Positions 1 through 7,575 of a stretch of 64,000 nucleotides of DNA are shown here, piece after piece (position 1 is the first letter of the stretch; the number at the start of each line of letters is the position of its first letter). Source of the stretch: G965198795 sp965198795 (GTDB taxonomy: Bacteria > Pseudomonadota > Alphaproteobacteria > Rhodospirillales > Casp-alpha2); the NCBI GenBank assembly GCA_965198795.1, contig OZ240674.1, positions 1,860,001-1,924,000 on the forward strand, in the 5' to 3' direction. A program made the position numbers and the translations under genes. The notes beneath the pieces are model-generated. The model was not told the DNA's origin. It searched no databases and was given only the letters and a program-made list of their open reading frames with translations.

Positions 1-1
1 C

Positions 2-310
2 TGCCCGTTTGGCGCGCCGCAGTATCCGCAAGCCGGCAACTTCGGCTCTCGCGGCAAGATGGACAAGTGCACCTTCTGCGCCGGCGGACCGGAAGACGAT
101 CACTCCGCCGCCGAATACCAGAAGTACGGCGCGAACCGTCTCGCGGAAGGCAAGCTGCCGCTTTGCGCCGAAATGTGCTCCACCAAGGCTCTCCTTGGCG
201 GTGACGGCGACGTGATCAGCAATATCTACCGCGAACGCGTCGTGGCTCGTGGCTTCGGCAGCGGCGCGTGGGGCTGGGGCACGGCCTACGATCTCAAGAC
301 CGGTTCTTAA
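2..310 (+). CDS. fdhB: Formate dehydrogenase iron-sulfur (beta) subunit, C-terminal part
   Basis: Only the last 102 codons are in the window; the frame is open from base 2 to a TAA at 308-310. The visible part carries CPFGAPQ near the start and then CTFCAGG, the typical end of a four-cluster ferredoxin subunit that passes electrons from the molybdenum or tungsten catalytic subunit to the membrane cytochrome b. A second cysteine pair sits in LPLCAEMCSTKALLGGDG, which is characteristic of the FdhB/Fdh3B group of proteobacterial formate dehydrogenases. The cytochrome b subunit lies 0.7 kb downstream on the same strand, which supports the assignment. The catalytic alpha subunit must lie to the left of the window. 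A strong hairpin follows the stop. Confidence 0.85.
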   Translation, partial: CPFGAPQYPQAGNFGSRGKMDKCTFCAGGPEDDHSAAEYQKYGANRLAEGKLPLCAEMCSTKALLGGDGDVISNIYRERVVARGFGSGAWGWGTAYDLKTGS

Positions 311-369
311 CCGGGCCTCTGCGGAAACGGGCGGCCGGCTCTTCCGGTGACTCGTTTCCGGCGTCGATT

Positions 370-404
370 GGGGGGCGTTCCGCTTGTTGCGGACGCCCCC
401 CTTT
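370..404 (+). terminator. Rho-independent terminator-like hairpin after fdhB
   Basis: A GC-rich inverted repeat (GGGGGGCGT-CCGC / GCGG-ACGCCCCCC, 5-base loop) is followed by CTTTC. It lies 60 bases after the fdhB stop. The T-tract is short, so it may attenuate rather than stop transcription into the downstream lipoprotein and fdhC genes. Confidence 0.6.
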
Positions 405-599
405 CGATATACAAGACGTGACGTGATTGTTTCAAACGCCGATGCGTTGCGCGAGGGCATGGGTTCGCTTGCTTCTCATTGGGTGGCCGCGCGCACAAAG
501 CCTTGCAAAGTGGACGCAAACTCTGGGATTATCGGGCCGTCTAAAAATGTAAGGAGTTGGTCGCCAGCCGTAAAACGCGGCGGCGGAGGAGGAGTAACA

Positions 600-917
600 A
601 TGAAATTGACCGAATTTCTTCCTTTGACGCGCGCGTCTCTGGTTCTGCTGGTGGCCGTGGCCGCTCTCGCCGGTTGCCGCGAAGAAAACCAGGGCCAGGT
701 GCATCGCTGGGAGCCGGGTGTTTACAAAGGTAAATCAGAACCCGCCCTGAGCGAGGAGGCGCTTCGCGAATTGCGCGCTCGCGCGGTTAAGCAATCCGGC
801 ACGATCAAAAGCACTGGCGGCGCCAGCGCGGCGGCCACGTCCGTCGCGACGTCCGGCACCGATGTCCGCCCGCCCGCGAACACACCGGCGCCGAAAGAAA
901 CCTACAATCTCAACTAA
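600..917 (+). CDS. Small lipoprotein encoded between formate dehydrogenase subunits
   Basis: A 105-residue protein starting at ATG 600, chosen because a purine-rich ribosome site (GGAGGAGGAG) lies just upstream; an upstream in-frame start at 384 has no such support. Residues 1-26 form a lipoprotein signal ending in the lipobox LAGC, so the mature protein is probably anchored in a membrane through Cys26. The rest is short, polar and rich in Ala, Ser, Thr and Pro (residues 60-100), with no recognised domain. It sits between fdhB and the cytochrome b gene on the same strand. Its position suggests a role in assembly or stability of the formate dehydrogenase, but that is inference. Confidence 0.7.
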   Translation: MKLTEFLPLTRASLVLLVAVAALAGCREENQGQVHRWEPGVYKGKSEPALSEEALRELRARAVKQSGTIKSTGGASAAATSVATSGTDVRPPANTPAPKETYNLN

Positions 918-973
918 GCAAGATTGCGCGGGCTTCCCACCCGGCGCGGCCGACATCGGTAAAGGGAGAAACC

Positions 974-2041
974 ATGACTGGGATTTTCAAAAAAGTGACT
1001 CTAGCTTTCGCGATCACTCTCGCGCTTGGCCTCGCCGTTGACATTCAACCGGCGTCGGCGCAGCAAGGGGGCGCCGTGCCGGGACAATCGCTGGGCAACT
1101 TGTCGGACGCCCAAATGTGGCGCGCCATTCGGGGCGGCGTCAGAGGAACCGTTACGATTCCGGACCAAAATGCCGCTCAACTGGTTCAATCCGACGGCGA
1201 CACCTTCCAGGCCTTCAAGAACGGGCCGCTCGCCAAGTGGGGCGGCGTCGGCTTGGGCGTCATGGTCGCCTTGCTGGCCGTCTTCTTCCTGATTCGCGGC
1301 CGGATCAAGATTGAACACGGCCGGGCGCCCGATGGCGCGACGATCGAGCGGTTCAACGCTTTTGAGCGGATCACCCACTGGCTGACTGCTTCCAGTTTTA
1401 TTGTGCTGGGTCTGACCGGCCTGAATATCTCTTATGGGCGGTATGTGGTTCAACCGGTCATCGGCCCGGAAGCCTTTGGCGCAATCACTTATTACGGCAA
1501 GTTGGCGCATCACTATTTGGCGTTCGCTTTCATGTTGGGCGTGCTTTTGATGTTCGTCATGTGGGTGCGTCACAACATCCCGAATGGCCGTGACGTCGCC
1601 TGGCTGTTGAAGGGCGGCGGTTTGTTCTCCAGCGGCGTCCACCTGGACGCGCCGCGCTTCAACGCCGGCCAGAAGTTGATTTTCTGGTCCGTTATGCTGG
1701 GCGGCCTCTCGCTCAGCCTATCCGGCGTCGCGTTGATCTTCCCCTATGAAGTGACACCCTGGGCCGGTACTTTCTCATTCCTTAACATCTTCGGCTTGAA
1801 CCTGCCGACGGAGTTCACGGTGTTGCAGGAAGTGCAACTGTCCGTGCTCTGGCATTCCATTGTTGGTCTGATCATGATCATCATCGTTATCGCCCACATC
1901 TATATCGGTTCCATCGGCATGGAGGGCGCGTTCGACGCCGTGGGTTCCGGTCAGGTTGACCTGAACTGGGCCAAAGAGCACCACTCCCTGTGGGTCAAGG
2001 AAGAGCAGGTGAAAGCGGGCATTCGACAGCCCGCCGAGTAG
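974..2041 (+). CDS. fdhC: Formate dehydrogenase cytochrome b556 (gamma) subunit
   Basis: A 355-residue protein that anchors formate dehydrogenase in the cytoplasmic membrane and hands electrons to quinone through two b hemes. Residues 1-30 look like a cleavable signal peptide (ending PASAQ), followed by a soluble stretch and hydrophobic segments near residues 92-108, 136-156, 180-198, 233-256 and 291-313. Candidate heme-ligand histidines are in the motifs ERITHWL (His135), LAHHYL (179/180), LWHSIVG (294) and IAHIYIG (308), as expected for the FdoI/FdnI family. The N-terminal periplasmic extension of about 90 residues is longer than in E. coli FdnI and is typical of the Fdh3C type. ATG 974 is preceded by AAAGGGAGAAACC. 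A terminator follows the stop. Confidence 0.9.
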   Translation: MTGIFKKVTLAFAITLALGLAVDIQPASAQQGGAVPGQSLGNLSDAQMWRAIRGGVRGTVTIPDQNAAQLVQSDGDTFQAFKNGPLAKWGGVGLGVMVALLAVFFLIRGRIKIEHGRAPDGATIERFNAFERITHWLTASSFIVLGLTGLNISYGRYVVQPVIGPEAFGAITYYGKLAHHYLAFAFMLGVLLMFVMWVRHNIPNGRDVAWLLKGGGLFSSGVHLDAPRFNAGQKLIFWSVMLGGLSLSLSGVALIFPYEVTPWAGTFSFLNIFGLNLPTEFTVLQEVQLSVLWHSIVGLIMIIIVIAHIYIGSIGMEGAFDAVGSGQVDLNWAKEHHSLWVKEEQVKAGIRQPAE

Positions 2042-2066
2042 CCGGTTCCCGTATCCGGTTGGGAAA

Positions 2067-2092
2067 GGGCGGCTCTGAGAGCCGCCCTTTTT
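2067..2092 (+). terminator. Rho-independent terminator after fdhC
   Basis: Perfect 9-bp stem GGGCGGCTC / GAGCCGCCC with loop TGA, followed by TTTTT, 26 bases after the fdhC stop. It marks the end of the formate dehydrogenase operon. Confidence 0.85.
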
Positions 2093-2229
2093 ATGTCCGC
2101 GTGGCGCCTGTTGGTTTGGCCGCAGCGTTTCCCGCGGCGCCAGTCAAATCCTCAAACCATTCGGCCGCGCGACCGCAGTTCCCATAGTCATCGAAACAAA
2201 AAGGCCCGCACACGCGAGCCCTTTGTCAG

Positions 2230-2325
2230 CCGTCTGGACTCCCGCCTTCGCCGGACTGACGGCGTCTTTTTGCCGTTATTCCCTTATTTTCCTGTCACCC
2301 CCGCGAAGGCGGGGGGCCGGTCACA
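2230..2325. repeat. Dispersed palindromic repeat, two facing copies
   Basis: Two inverted units with the core CCCGCGAAGGCGGG (or its complement) lie within 95 bases. The same core recurs near 4.3, 9.5, 29.7 and 41.8 kb, so this is an interspersed REP-like family. The gene-free stretch 2093-2497 otherwise shows nothing I can identify. Confidence 0.65.
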
Positions 2326-2497
2326 ACGCCATATGGATTCCGCCCGCACGGGACCAGCGGCGCCGGGGTGAGCGGCCAAGCCCCGGTGTCTCCGGCGCGC
2401 GTTCGACCCGCTTCCGAAAGATTGCTCGATTGAAAATGCCGGATGATTGTCTGGAGAAGTTTTTTAGAACGCTTATCCGAAGAAAACGGGAGCGGGT

Positions 2498-2623
2498 TTA
2501 GTTAACCCGGACGTTCTCGGTCGAGAACTTCGTCGTGGAGGAAAAATCTTGCGTGCTCAGAGCAAAGAACGCGATCACGGCGATGGCGACGGCGAGAGCG
2601 CTGCCTTGGATAACGGACTTCAT
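2498..2623 (-). CDS. Small single-span membrane peptide (41 residues)
   Basis: A 41-codon reading frame on the minus strand, from ATG at 2623 to TAA at 2498-2500. AGGAAAGG stands 5-12 bases before the start, a good ribosome site. Residues 1-22 (MKSVIQGSALAVAIAVIAFF) form one strongly hydrophobic helix after a single Lys, and the tail (about residues 23-41) is polar and rich in Ser and Thr, ending in NVRVN. It could be a membrane micropeptide or a short exported peptide. It stands alone between the formate dehydrogenase operon and a pseudogene. I recognise no family. The coding case rests on the start context and the clean signal/anchor profile. Confidence 0.55.
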   Translation of the reverse strand: MKSVIQGSALAVAIAVIAFFALSTQDFSSTTKFSTENVRVN

Positions 2624-2857
2624 GATGGTTGCCTTTCCTACGTTCCTCATTGCCAGCGAACGTCAATCAGTTATCGCGCCGCTGTTTCCCCGTAACCGGG
2701 ACTTGGCCGTATCATAAGGGGAATTATGCGGAAATCAAAGTGTTGCCGGGCGTTCGCGGCGGTCAAATTTGCAGAAATGCGTCGTTTGGGGAGCGCTGAT
2801 TTCCCAAATGGCCACGCACAATTGATGTTGGGAGAAAAGCATCCCGGGAAGGAGAGC

Positions 2858-3684
2858 ATGATGTCAAGCGATATGGACGCCGGTTTTTATCGGGAGAACA
2901 GCTATCTCTTGGTTCCCGATGTTTTGGGGCGACCGAATTAGAGGCGCTCAACCGGGTGACGGACGAATTTGTGGAAGCCTCGCGGAAGCTGAAAGGCCGT
3001 GACGCGCGCTATGATTTGGCGCCCGGGCACTCGGCGGGTCGCGCCCCGCCGTTCGACGCATCAAGAACCCGAACAAGCGGCATCCGGTCTGCGAAGCCGC
3101 CATACGCCACCCAAAGCTGTTGGCCATTCTAGGACAACTTATCGGTCCGGCGATTCGTTTCGATCACGCCAAGCTCAATATCAAACCTCCCAACGGCGGG
3201 GTGGCGATTGATTGGCGTCAGGATTGGGCGTTTTACCCGCATACGAATGACGATCTGCTGGCGGTCGGCGTATTCCTGGCGGATGTGAAAGAAGAAAGCG
3301 GCCCCTTTCAAGCGGCGCCCGGCAGTCATAAAGGCCCTCTCTATGACCACCATTTGAACGGTGTATTTTGCGGTTCCGTCGCGGCGGATGGGATGAGGGC
3401 GCGCGCGGCAAGGCCGTGGCGCTGACCGGCGAGGCCGGCTCCGTCACCATTCACCATGTGCGGACTCTGCATGAATCCGAACCGGACCGGAGCAAAACGC
3501 CTCGGCGTTTGTTTTTGCTGTCTTATATCGAATGGATGAGTTCGATGAGCGGATCGTCACGGGAGAACCGACGTTGGAGCCTCGCCAGATGGCGGTCCCT
3601 GTGCGTATTCCCCCGCCCCGGGCCAATGGAGCTGACTCGATATTCGATAATCAAGCCCAGCGAGCCGCCGCCGCGCCGGCGTGA
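2858..3684 (+). pseudogene. Phytanoyl-CoA dioxygenase family gene, multiply frameshifted
   Basis: The pieces of a PhyH-type Fe(II)/2-oxoglutarate dioxygenase of about 270 residues can be read across this region only by changing frame at about 2940, 3045, 3365 and 3535. Recognisable parts in order are an N-terminus (SSDMDAGFYRENSYLLVPDV), LEALNRVTDEFVEASRKLKG, a central block with IDWRQDWAFYPHTNDD and GPFQAAPGSHKG, the distal-His block TIHHVRTLHESEP, and a C-terminus ending at TGA 3682-3684. The usual iron-binding HxD of the central block has become RxD (DWRQD), so a metal ligand is lost as well as the frame. GGAAGGAGAGC precedes the old start. An intact family member lies at 62144-62971. Confidence 0.85.
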
Positions 3685-3763
3685 GCGCCCATCGGTTCAT
3701 GACAAGTTGTCTTCGTCTCACTATGCTTGATGAGTTCAGTTGACAAGATGACAGGGGGCGGCA

Positions 3764-4132
3764 ATGGCCGACGAGGCGTCCGATATCGATAGCGATATCT
3801 CCAAGCAATTTCTCCAACATCTGGAGAACACAGGTTTTTTCCAACAAATCAAGGATTTGGAAAGCAGTCTAACGGCTATTGCGGGTGAGCTTCAAAAGTT
3901 CGGGCAAGCTGCCGCGCAACGTATCGAAGAGACTGAAAACCTGGCCGCCCACGTGATCGCCATCGAATCGGTTCTGACGGTCATGCTGAAAGGTATGGAC
4001 ATCAGCGAGAAAGAGGTCATGGCGGAAGTAAAGGGCCGAACGGCGAAAATGTCCGACGACCCGGGCGGTAGCCCGCCGGTTCGGGGCATCGCGATGGATA
4101 TCCTGTCCCGCTCACGCGGTCCGGTTAACTAA
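3764..4132 (+). CDS. Hypothetical protein, helical
   Basis: A 122-residue soluble protein with no recognised domain. The start ATG 3764 follows AGGGGGCGGC. Residues 10-90 are predicted to be mostly helical, with heptad-like spacing of Leu, Ile and Ala (FFQQIKDLESSLTAIAGELQ, then AAAQRIEETENLAAHVIAIE), so a coiled coil or helical hairpin is likely. The C-terminal 30 residues are Gly/Pro/Arg-rich and probably disordered. It has no operon partner: a pseudogene lies before it and a repeat-filled gap after it. Function unknown. Confidence 0.65.
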   Translation: MADEASDIDSDISKQFLQHLENTGFFQQIKDLESSLTAIAGELQKFGQAAAQRIEETENLAAHVIAIESVLTVMLKGMDISEKEVMAEVKGRTAKMSDDPGGSPPVRGIAMDILSRSRGPVN

Positions 4133-4242
4133 GGTGTAGTATTTCAGACTTGATCTGACGCCGCTCCCGCCGCTTTTTGAAAGGGGCGAGGGTTGCCGGT
4201 TTTGACGCAGCGTCTGTCAGATCAGGCCGGACGTGCTACAGC

Positions 4243-4496
4243 TTATGGATTTCCAATAGGTTTGATCCGTCATTTCCGCTTTTTCCTTGTCATTCCCGCG
4301 AAGGCGGGAAACCAGATCAACCTCCATCACTCGATCATTGCCGTCACTCATGGATAAGCCGGCATGCGGCCCGCCTGGCTGGATTCCGGCCTTCGCGGGA
4401 ATGACACGCCGACTCAATGCGGGACCGTCATACGAACCCCGCCTTCGCGGAAATGACGCTTTGGCGCCGGAGGCGTTTCCTCGCAAGGCTCAAGCA
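4243..4496. repeat. Composite dispersed repeat in a gene-free gap
   Basis: The gap 4133-4651 has no convincing gene. It contains a composite repeat: TTTCCAATAGGTTTGATCCG at the left, three palindromic cores of the CCCGCGAAGGCGGG type, and a right part GGCGTTTCCTCGCAAGGCTC followed by AAGCA. Left and right parts both recur around 41.69-41.84 kb, and the right part again at about 29.89 kb, so the unit behaves as a mobile or recombining module of roughly 150-250 bp. Confidence 0.6.
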
Positions 4497-4651
4497 CCGG
4501 TTCCCGCGTGTGCCCCCCTGCGTATCGCCGGCCGCCCACAAGACGGGAGAAGGCGGATGAGGAATTCGGCCGTTAACGCCGCGGTCACTGGAACCGGAAC
4601 CGCCAATATGGACTAGGACGCCTGACGGCGGAAGCCAGCGGCGGGCGAGGG

Positions 4652-6745
4652 TCAGTCCTCGCCTTCCGTCTTCATGCCTCTCAGGTCCATGTCCGCCTTG
4701 GCGGCTTCGCGGAGTTGCTCGCGTTCCCTTAGGTAGTCGTCCGTGGTGCGCGGCGGCGGTCGGGGCGCGCCGGAGAGCGGCTGCTTCTCATCGAACTGCA
4801 CAACAACGCGGCAGTCGTCGCACATCTTCAGTTTCACGATTCCGCCGCCCGCGAACATGGTGTGGCCTTTCAGTTTTTCTTCCATGCGCCGGATGGAGGA
4901 GTGCGTGCCGTACGGCTTGCCGCAGCGAACGCAATGGAAGGGTTCTTCCGCCTTGATCACAACGGCGGACGCGGACGCTTCTTCGAAACTTAAGCGCGGT
5001 TTCAGACGGATGACCTTTTCCGGGCAGGTGTTCTTGCAAAGTCCGCATTGCACACAGGCGTCCTCGACAAAGGACAATTGGGGCTTGTCCGGGTTGTCGC
5101 GAAGCGCATTGGCCGGACACGCGCCGACGCAGGAAAGGCAGAGCGTGCAGCCGGATGTGTCCACTTGAACCTGGCCGAACGGCGCGCCGGCCTCCAGGTC
5201 CACGTGGGCCACCTGGTTTGGAGCGTTCTTGTGAAGATGATCCAGAGCCAGACGCATGATCGCGCGCTTCTTGCCCAGGGGCAGGAAATCGCCGGCGGGC
5301 ATGGGGCTGAGAGCGGGCAGCGACCAAAGTTCGTCTTCCACCTGTGCCGGGTCCGCCGCATCGATGACGCCTGTCCGGCCGGAACCGTATCCGAGGCCTT
5401 CGAAGACGGCCTCCGCCGTTTTAAGCTCCTCCGCCAACGCGCCCGCTTCCTCGCGCTTGGCGGCGGGGATCAGGGAAAGCGCGCGCGACGCGCCGTAGGC
5501 CATGGCCGAAAAGATGGCGTCCAGACCCACTTGAGTCGTTTCGTTGACGGTGACGGGGATGACGTTGCCGGGAAGGCCCTTTCCCAAGCGCGCCATGAGG
5601 CCGATGGTTTCATCGCCGGAGCGCTGGTTGGTGAACAACACCACCGGATCGGCGCCGCCCGCTTTCAGATAGGTTTGCAGAAGCACGCGGAGCCGTTGGA
5701 ACAGTCCTTCCTTCCGCGGCAGCGCGTAGGACGCGGCGCCGGTCGGGCAGACGCTGGCGCAAACACCGCAACCGCCGCAAATATAGGGATCAATCTTCAC
5801 CCGGTCGCCGTCGGGCGTGACGGCGCCCGCCGGGCAGTTGTCTATACAGCGCGAGCAGCCGATTATTTTCGAGCGCGAGTGGGCGCAGATGTTGTGGTCG
5901 TAATCCACGTAGCGTGGTTTTTCGAACTCACCCGCCATACCGGAAAGCCGATAGATGGCCTCCCAAACCGCCGCCGGATTTTTCGGGTCCGGGTTGAAGT
6001 AGCCGTCGCGTTTGTCCGCGTGAGGGAATAGCGCCGGGCCGCCGCGCAGGTCCAGGATCAAATCGCATTCAGAGGCGCCCGCCTGTGGGGCGCCGTCCCA
6101 ATCCATGACGCCTCTTGAAGACGCCTTGGCGGCGGCGAACCGCTCAATTCGCACCTGAAAGGCGCCCAGGCGCCCACCCGCGCCAGTGATTTTACCCTTG
6201 AAGACGGGAACGTCGGCAAGGGCGGGCGGGATGATCTGCGCGGCCTCTTCCATGACGACCGTCACGTCCAGCGAGCCGGCCAGCGTCTTCGCCGCATCCA
6301 GCGCGTCCTCGTCCTTGCCCAGCACCAGGGTCACTCCGCCGGATGTCATCGTAACCGATAGTGCGGGTTCGGGCTCGACGGCCGTTTCGGCGATCAGCGC
6401 CGCCATTTTGGCGGCGGCGTTCCTTGCGCTGGCCTTGTCATTGGCGCCGTCGAACCAGCCCGCGCGCTCGCGAATATTGACGAAAGACGCGGCTGGCGCG
6501 CCCTCGCCCATCGCTTCCAGGGTTTCCAGAAACAGGGGCGCTTCCTGGGTGCACGCGACCAGCAGTTCGCCGCCCGCGCCCGCACCGCCCGCGCGGCGCT
6601 GGAACTCCTCGATTTGTTTGCGGCACAGATGCGTCGCGGTTTTCGCCTCGCCCTCGATCCCCAAGGCGCCCGCGATGACCCTGGCGTCGAGCGGCATGGT
6701 GCCCTCGCAGTCGCAAATCAGCAGGTCTTTCCCGTCGAATTTCAT
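4652..6745 (-). CDS. Formate dehydrogenase-associated polyferredoxin (4Fe-4S dicluster protein)
   Basis: A 697-residue soluble protein with an N-terminal part of about 280 residues (begins MKFDGKDLLICDCEGT) and four ferredoxin-type cysteine clusters. Two lie near residues 285-335 (CSRCIDNCPAGAV; CGGCGVCASVCPTGA) and two near 530-580 (CTLCLSCVGACP; CVQCGLCKNTCP). Two CxxC pairs near residues 605 and 643 look like a zinc ribbon. Proteins of this architecture are found beside formate dehydrogenase genes in alpha- and betaproteobacteria, and probably act in electron transfer or in maturation of the enzyme. ATG 6745 was chosen because conserved sequence starts there; the frame stays open 73 codons further upstream without a ribosome site. 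It points towards the formate dehydrogenase operon from the opposite strand. Confidence 0.8.
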   Translation of the reverse strand: MKFDGKDLLICDCEGTMPLDARVIAGALGIEGEAKTATHLCRKQIEEFQRRAGGAGAGGELLVACTQEAPLFLETLEAMGEGAPAASFVNIRERAGWFDGANDKASARNAAAKMAALIAETAVEPEPALSVTMTSGGVTLVLGKDEDALDAAKTLAGSLDVTVVMEEAAQIIPPALADVPVFKGKITGAGGRLGAFQVRIERFAAAKASSRGVMDWDGAPQAGASECDLILDLRGGPALFPHADKRDGYFNPDPKNPAAVWEAIYRLSGMAGEFEKPRYVDYDHNICAHSRSKIIGCSRCIDNCPAGAVTPDGDRVKIDPYICGGCGVCASVCPTGAASYALPRKEGLFQRLRVLLQTYLKAGGADPVVLFTNQRSGDETIGLMARLGKGLPGNVIPVTVNETTQVGLDAIFSAMAYGASRALSLIPAAKREEAGALAEELKTAEAVFEGLGYGSGRTGVIDAADPAQVEDELWSLPALSPMPAGDFLPLGKKRAIMRLALDHLHKNAPNQVAHVDLEAGAPFGQVQVDTSGCTLCLSCVGACPANALRDNPDKPQLSFVEDACVQCGLCKNTCPEKVIRLKPRLSFEEASASAVVIKAEEPFHCVRCGKPYGTHSSIRRMEEKLKGHTMFAGGGIVKLKMCDDCRVVVQFDEKQPLSGAPRPPPRTTDDYLREREQLREAAKADMDLRGMKTEGED

Positions 6746-6837
6746 CTTGGCGGCGTCCTCAATCTCCCGGCGGGTTGGTCCTGGTGGTTGAATCGGGGCC
6801 GGGGAGCGGCAAGAGATACAGGATTTGCCGGAAAAAT

Positions 6838-6864
6838 AAAAACCCGTTTCCAAAAGGGGTTTTT
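6838..6864. terminator. Possible hairpin with A/T flanks in the polyferredoxin leader
   Basis: AAAAACCC and GGGTTTTT form an 8-bp stem around an 11-base loop. Its A and T tracts would let it act as a terminator on either strand, or as an attenuator in the leader of the minus-strand polyferredoxin gene. No biochemical support can be claimed from sequence. Confidence 0.3.
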
Positions 6865-6898
6865 GCAAGCGTCCAGGGGGATGGTTTCGTGCCTGAAT

Positions 6899-7201
6899 TG
6901 ATGACCACGCAAGAGATTGCGCGCCTTCTGGATCAAGGAAGGCAAGGTTCGCGAACTCGTCCACAACGGCGATACCCCGGTCACGCGCATGACCGGTAAA
7001 GGTTGTTTTTCAGGCGTTTGATCGACTTTTGGATCGAGGATGGAACGGGCGGGACCGACCGGCGCCGGATTTGACGGATGGCGATGCGGAACCGGTTTGC
7101 AGATCCGCCGAGGTCTGAGCGCCTTGCTGATTGAAGGGACGCGGGTGCCCGGTGGATACGATGTTTCCGAATTGGGCGCGGTCCGCTATAACGCGCCCTA
7201 A
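6899..7201 (+). pseudogene. Remnant of a helix-turn-helix / substrate-binding-domain regulator
   Basis: Reading across a frameshift near 6930 gives MTTQEIARLL then WIKEGKVRELVHNGDTPVTR and, after another shift near 7013, RRLIDFWIEDGTG. This is the excisionase-like helix-turn-helix typical of regulators that carry a C-terminal periplasmic-binding-protein-like domain. Only about 60 residues of the HTH and fragments of the linker remain; the large domain is gone. Such regulators are often encoded next to formate dehydrogenase and molybdate genes, so this may be the decayed regulator of the neighbouring polyferredoxin or formate dehydrogenase genes. The identity is inferred from motif resemblance. 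Confidence 0.5.
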
Positions 7202-7226
7202 TCACAGAGAGATTTGGGAGAAAAAA

Positions 7227-7502
7227 ATGGCTGTCCCCGCCGAGACCTTTCTGATGGATGCGCAGAAAGGCGATCTGGATGCGTTGACGTCCGCGCTTGA
7301 AGAGGGCGTCAATGTGAACGCGCTGGATGCATACGGCAACACGGCGCTGATGTTCGCCGCCGCCGCCGGTCAAGTGAAGGCCGCCGAGTTTCTGATCGAG
7401 AAAGGGGCCGACAAGGCCGTCAGGAACAAGTGGGGTTTGGGTCCCCGGGATTGGTGTCAATGGTCCAGCCGCGCCGACGATATGCGTCGAATTATCTATT
7501 AA
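7227..7502 (+). CDS. Small ankyrin-repeat protein
   Basis: A 91-residue protein from ATG 7227, which follows GGGAG by about 7 bases. It holds about two ankyrin repeats: DAQKGDLDALTSALEEGVNV and then AYGNTALMFAAAAGQVKAAE with FLIEKGADKAVRNK. The C-terminus WCQWSSRADDMRRIIY is aromatic. Ankyrin repeats bind other proteins; no partner can be deduced from the neighbours, which are a pseudogene upstream and an IclR regulator facing it downstream. No signal peptide or membrane segment is visible, so it is probably cytoplasmic. Confidence 0.75.
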   Translation: MAVPAETFLMDAQKGDLDALTSALEEGVNVNALDAYGNTALMFAAAAGQVKAAEFLIEKGADKAVRNKWGLGPRDWCQWSSRADDMRRIIY

Positions 7503-7575
7503 GCGCGCTCTCGCAGCGTCTTCCGGTCCGAAGAGATGGTCTAAAGGCTCATGCCGGGCGAGGCGGTTTCTCCGG

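Noticed and set aside
4243..4496. Possible CRISPR array from repeated CCCGCGAAGGCGGG cores
   Set aside because: The repeats are inverted, irregularly spaced and diverged, with no uniform spacers and no cas genes. They fit a dispersed palindromic repeat.
5048..6031. Long plus-strand reading frame opposite the polyferredoxin gene
   Set aside because: It is the shadow of a GC-rich gene whose cysteine motifs are clear on the minus strand; the plus-strand product has no family features.
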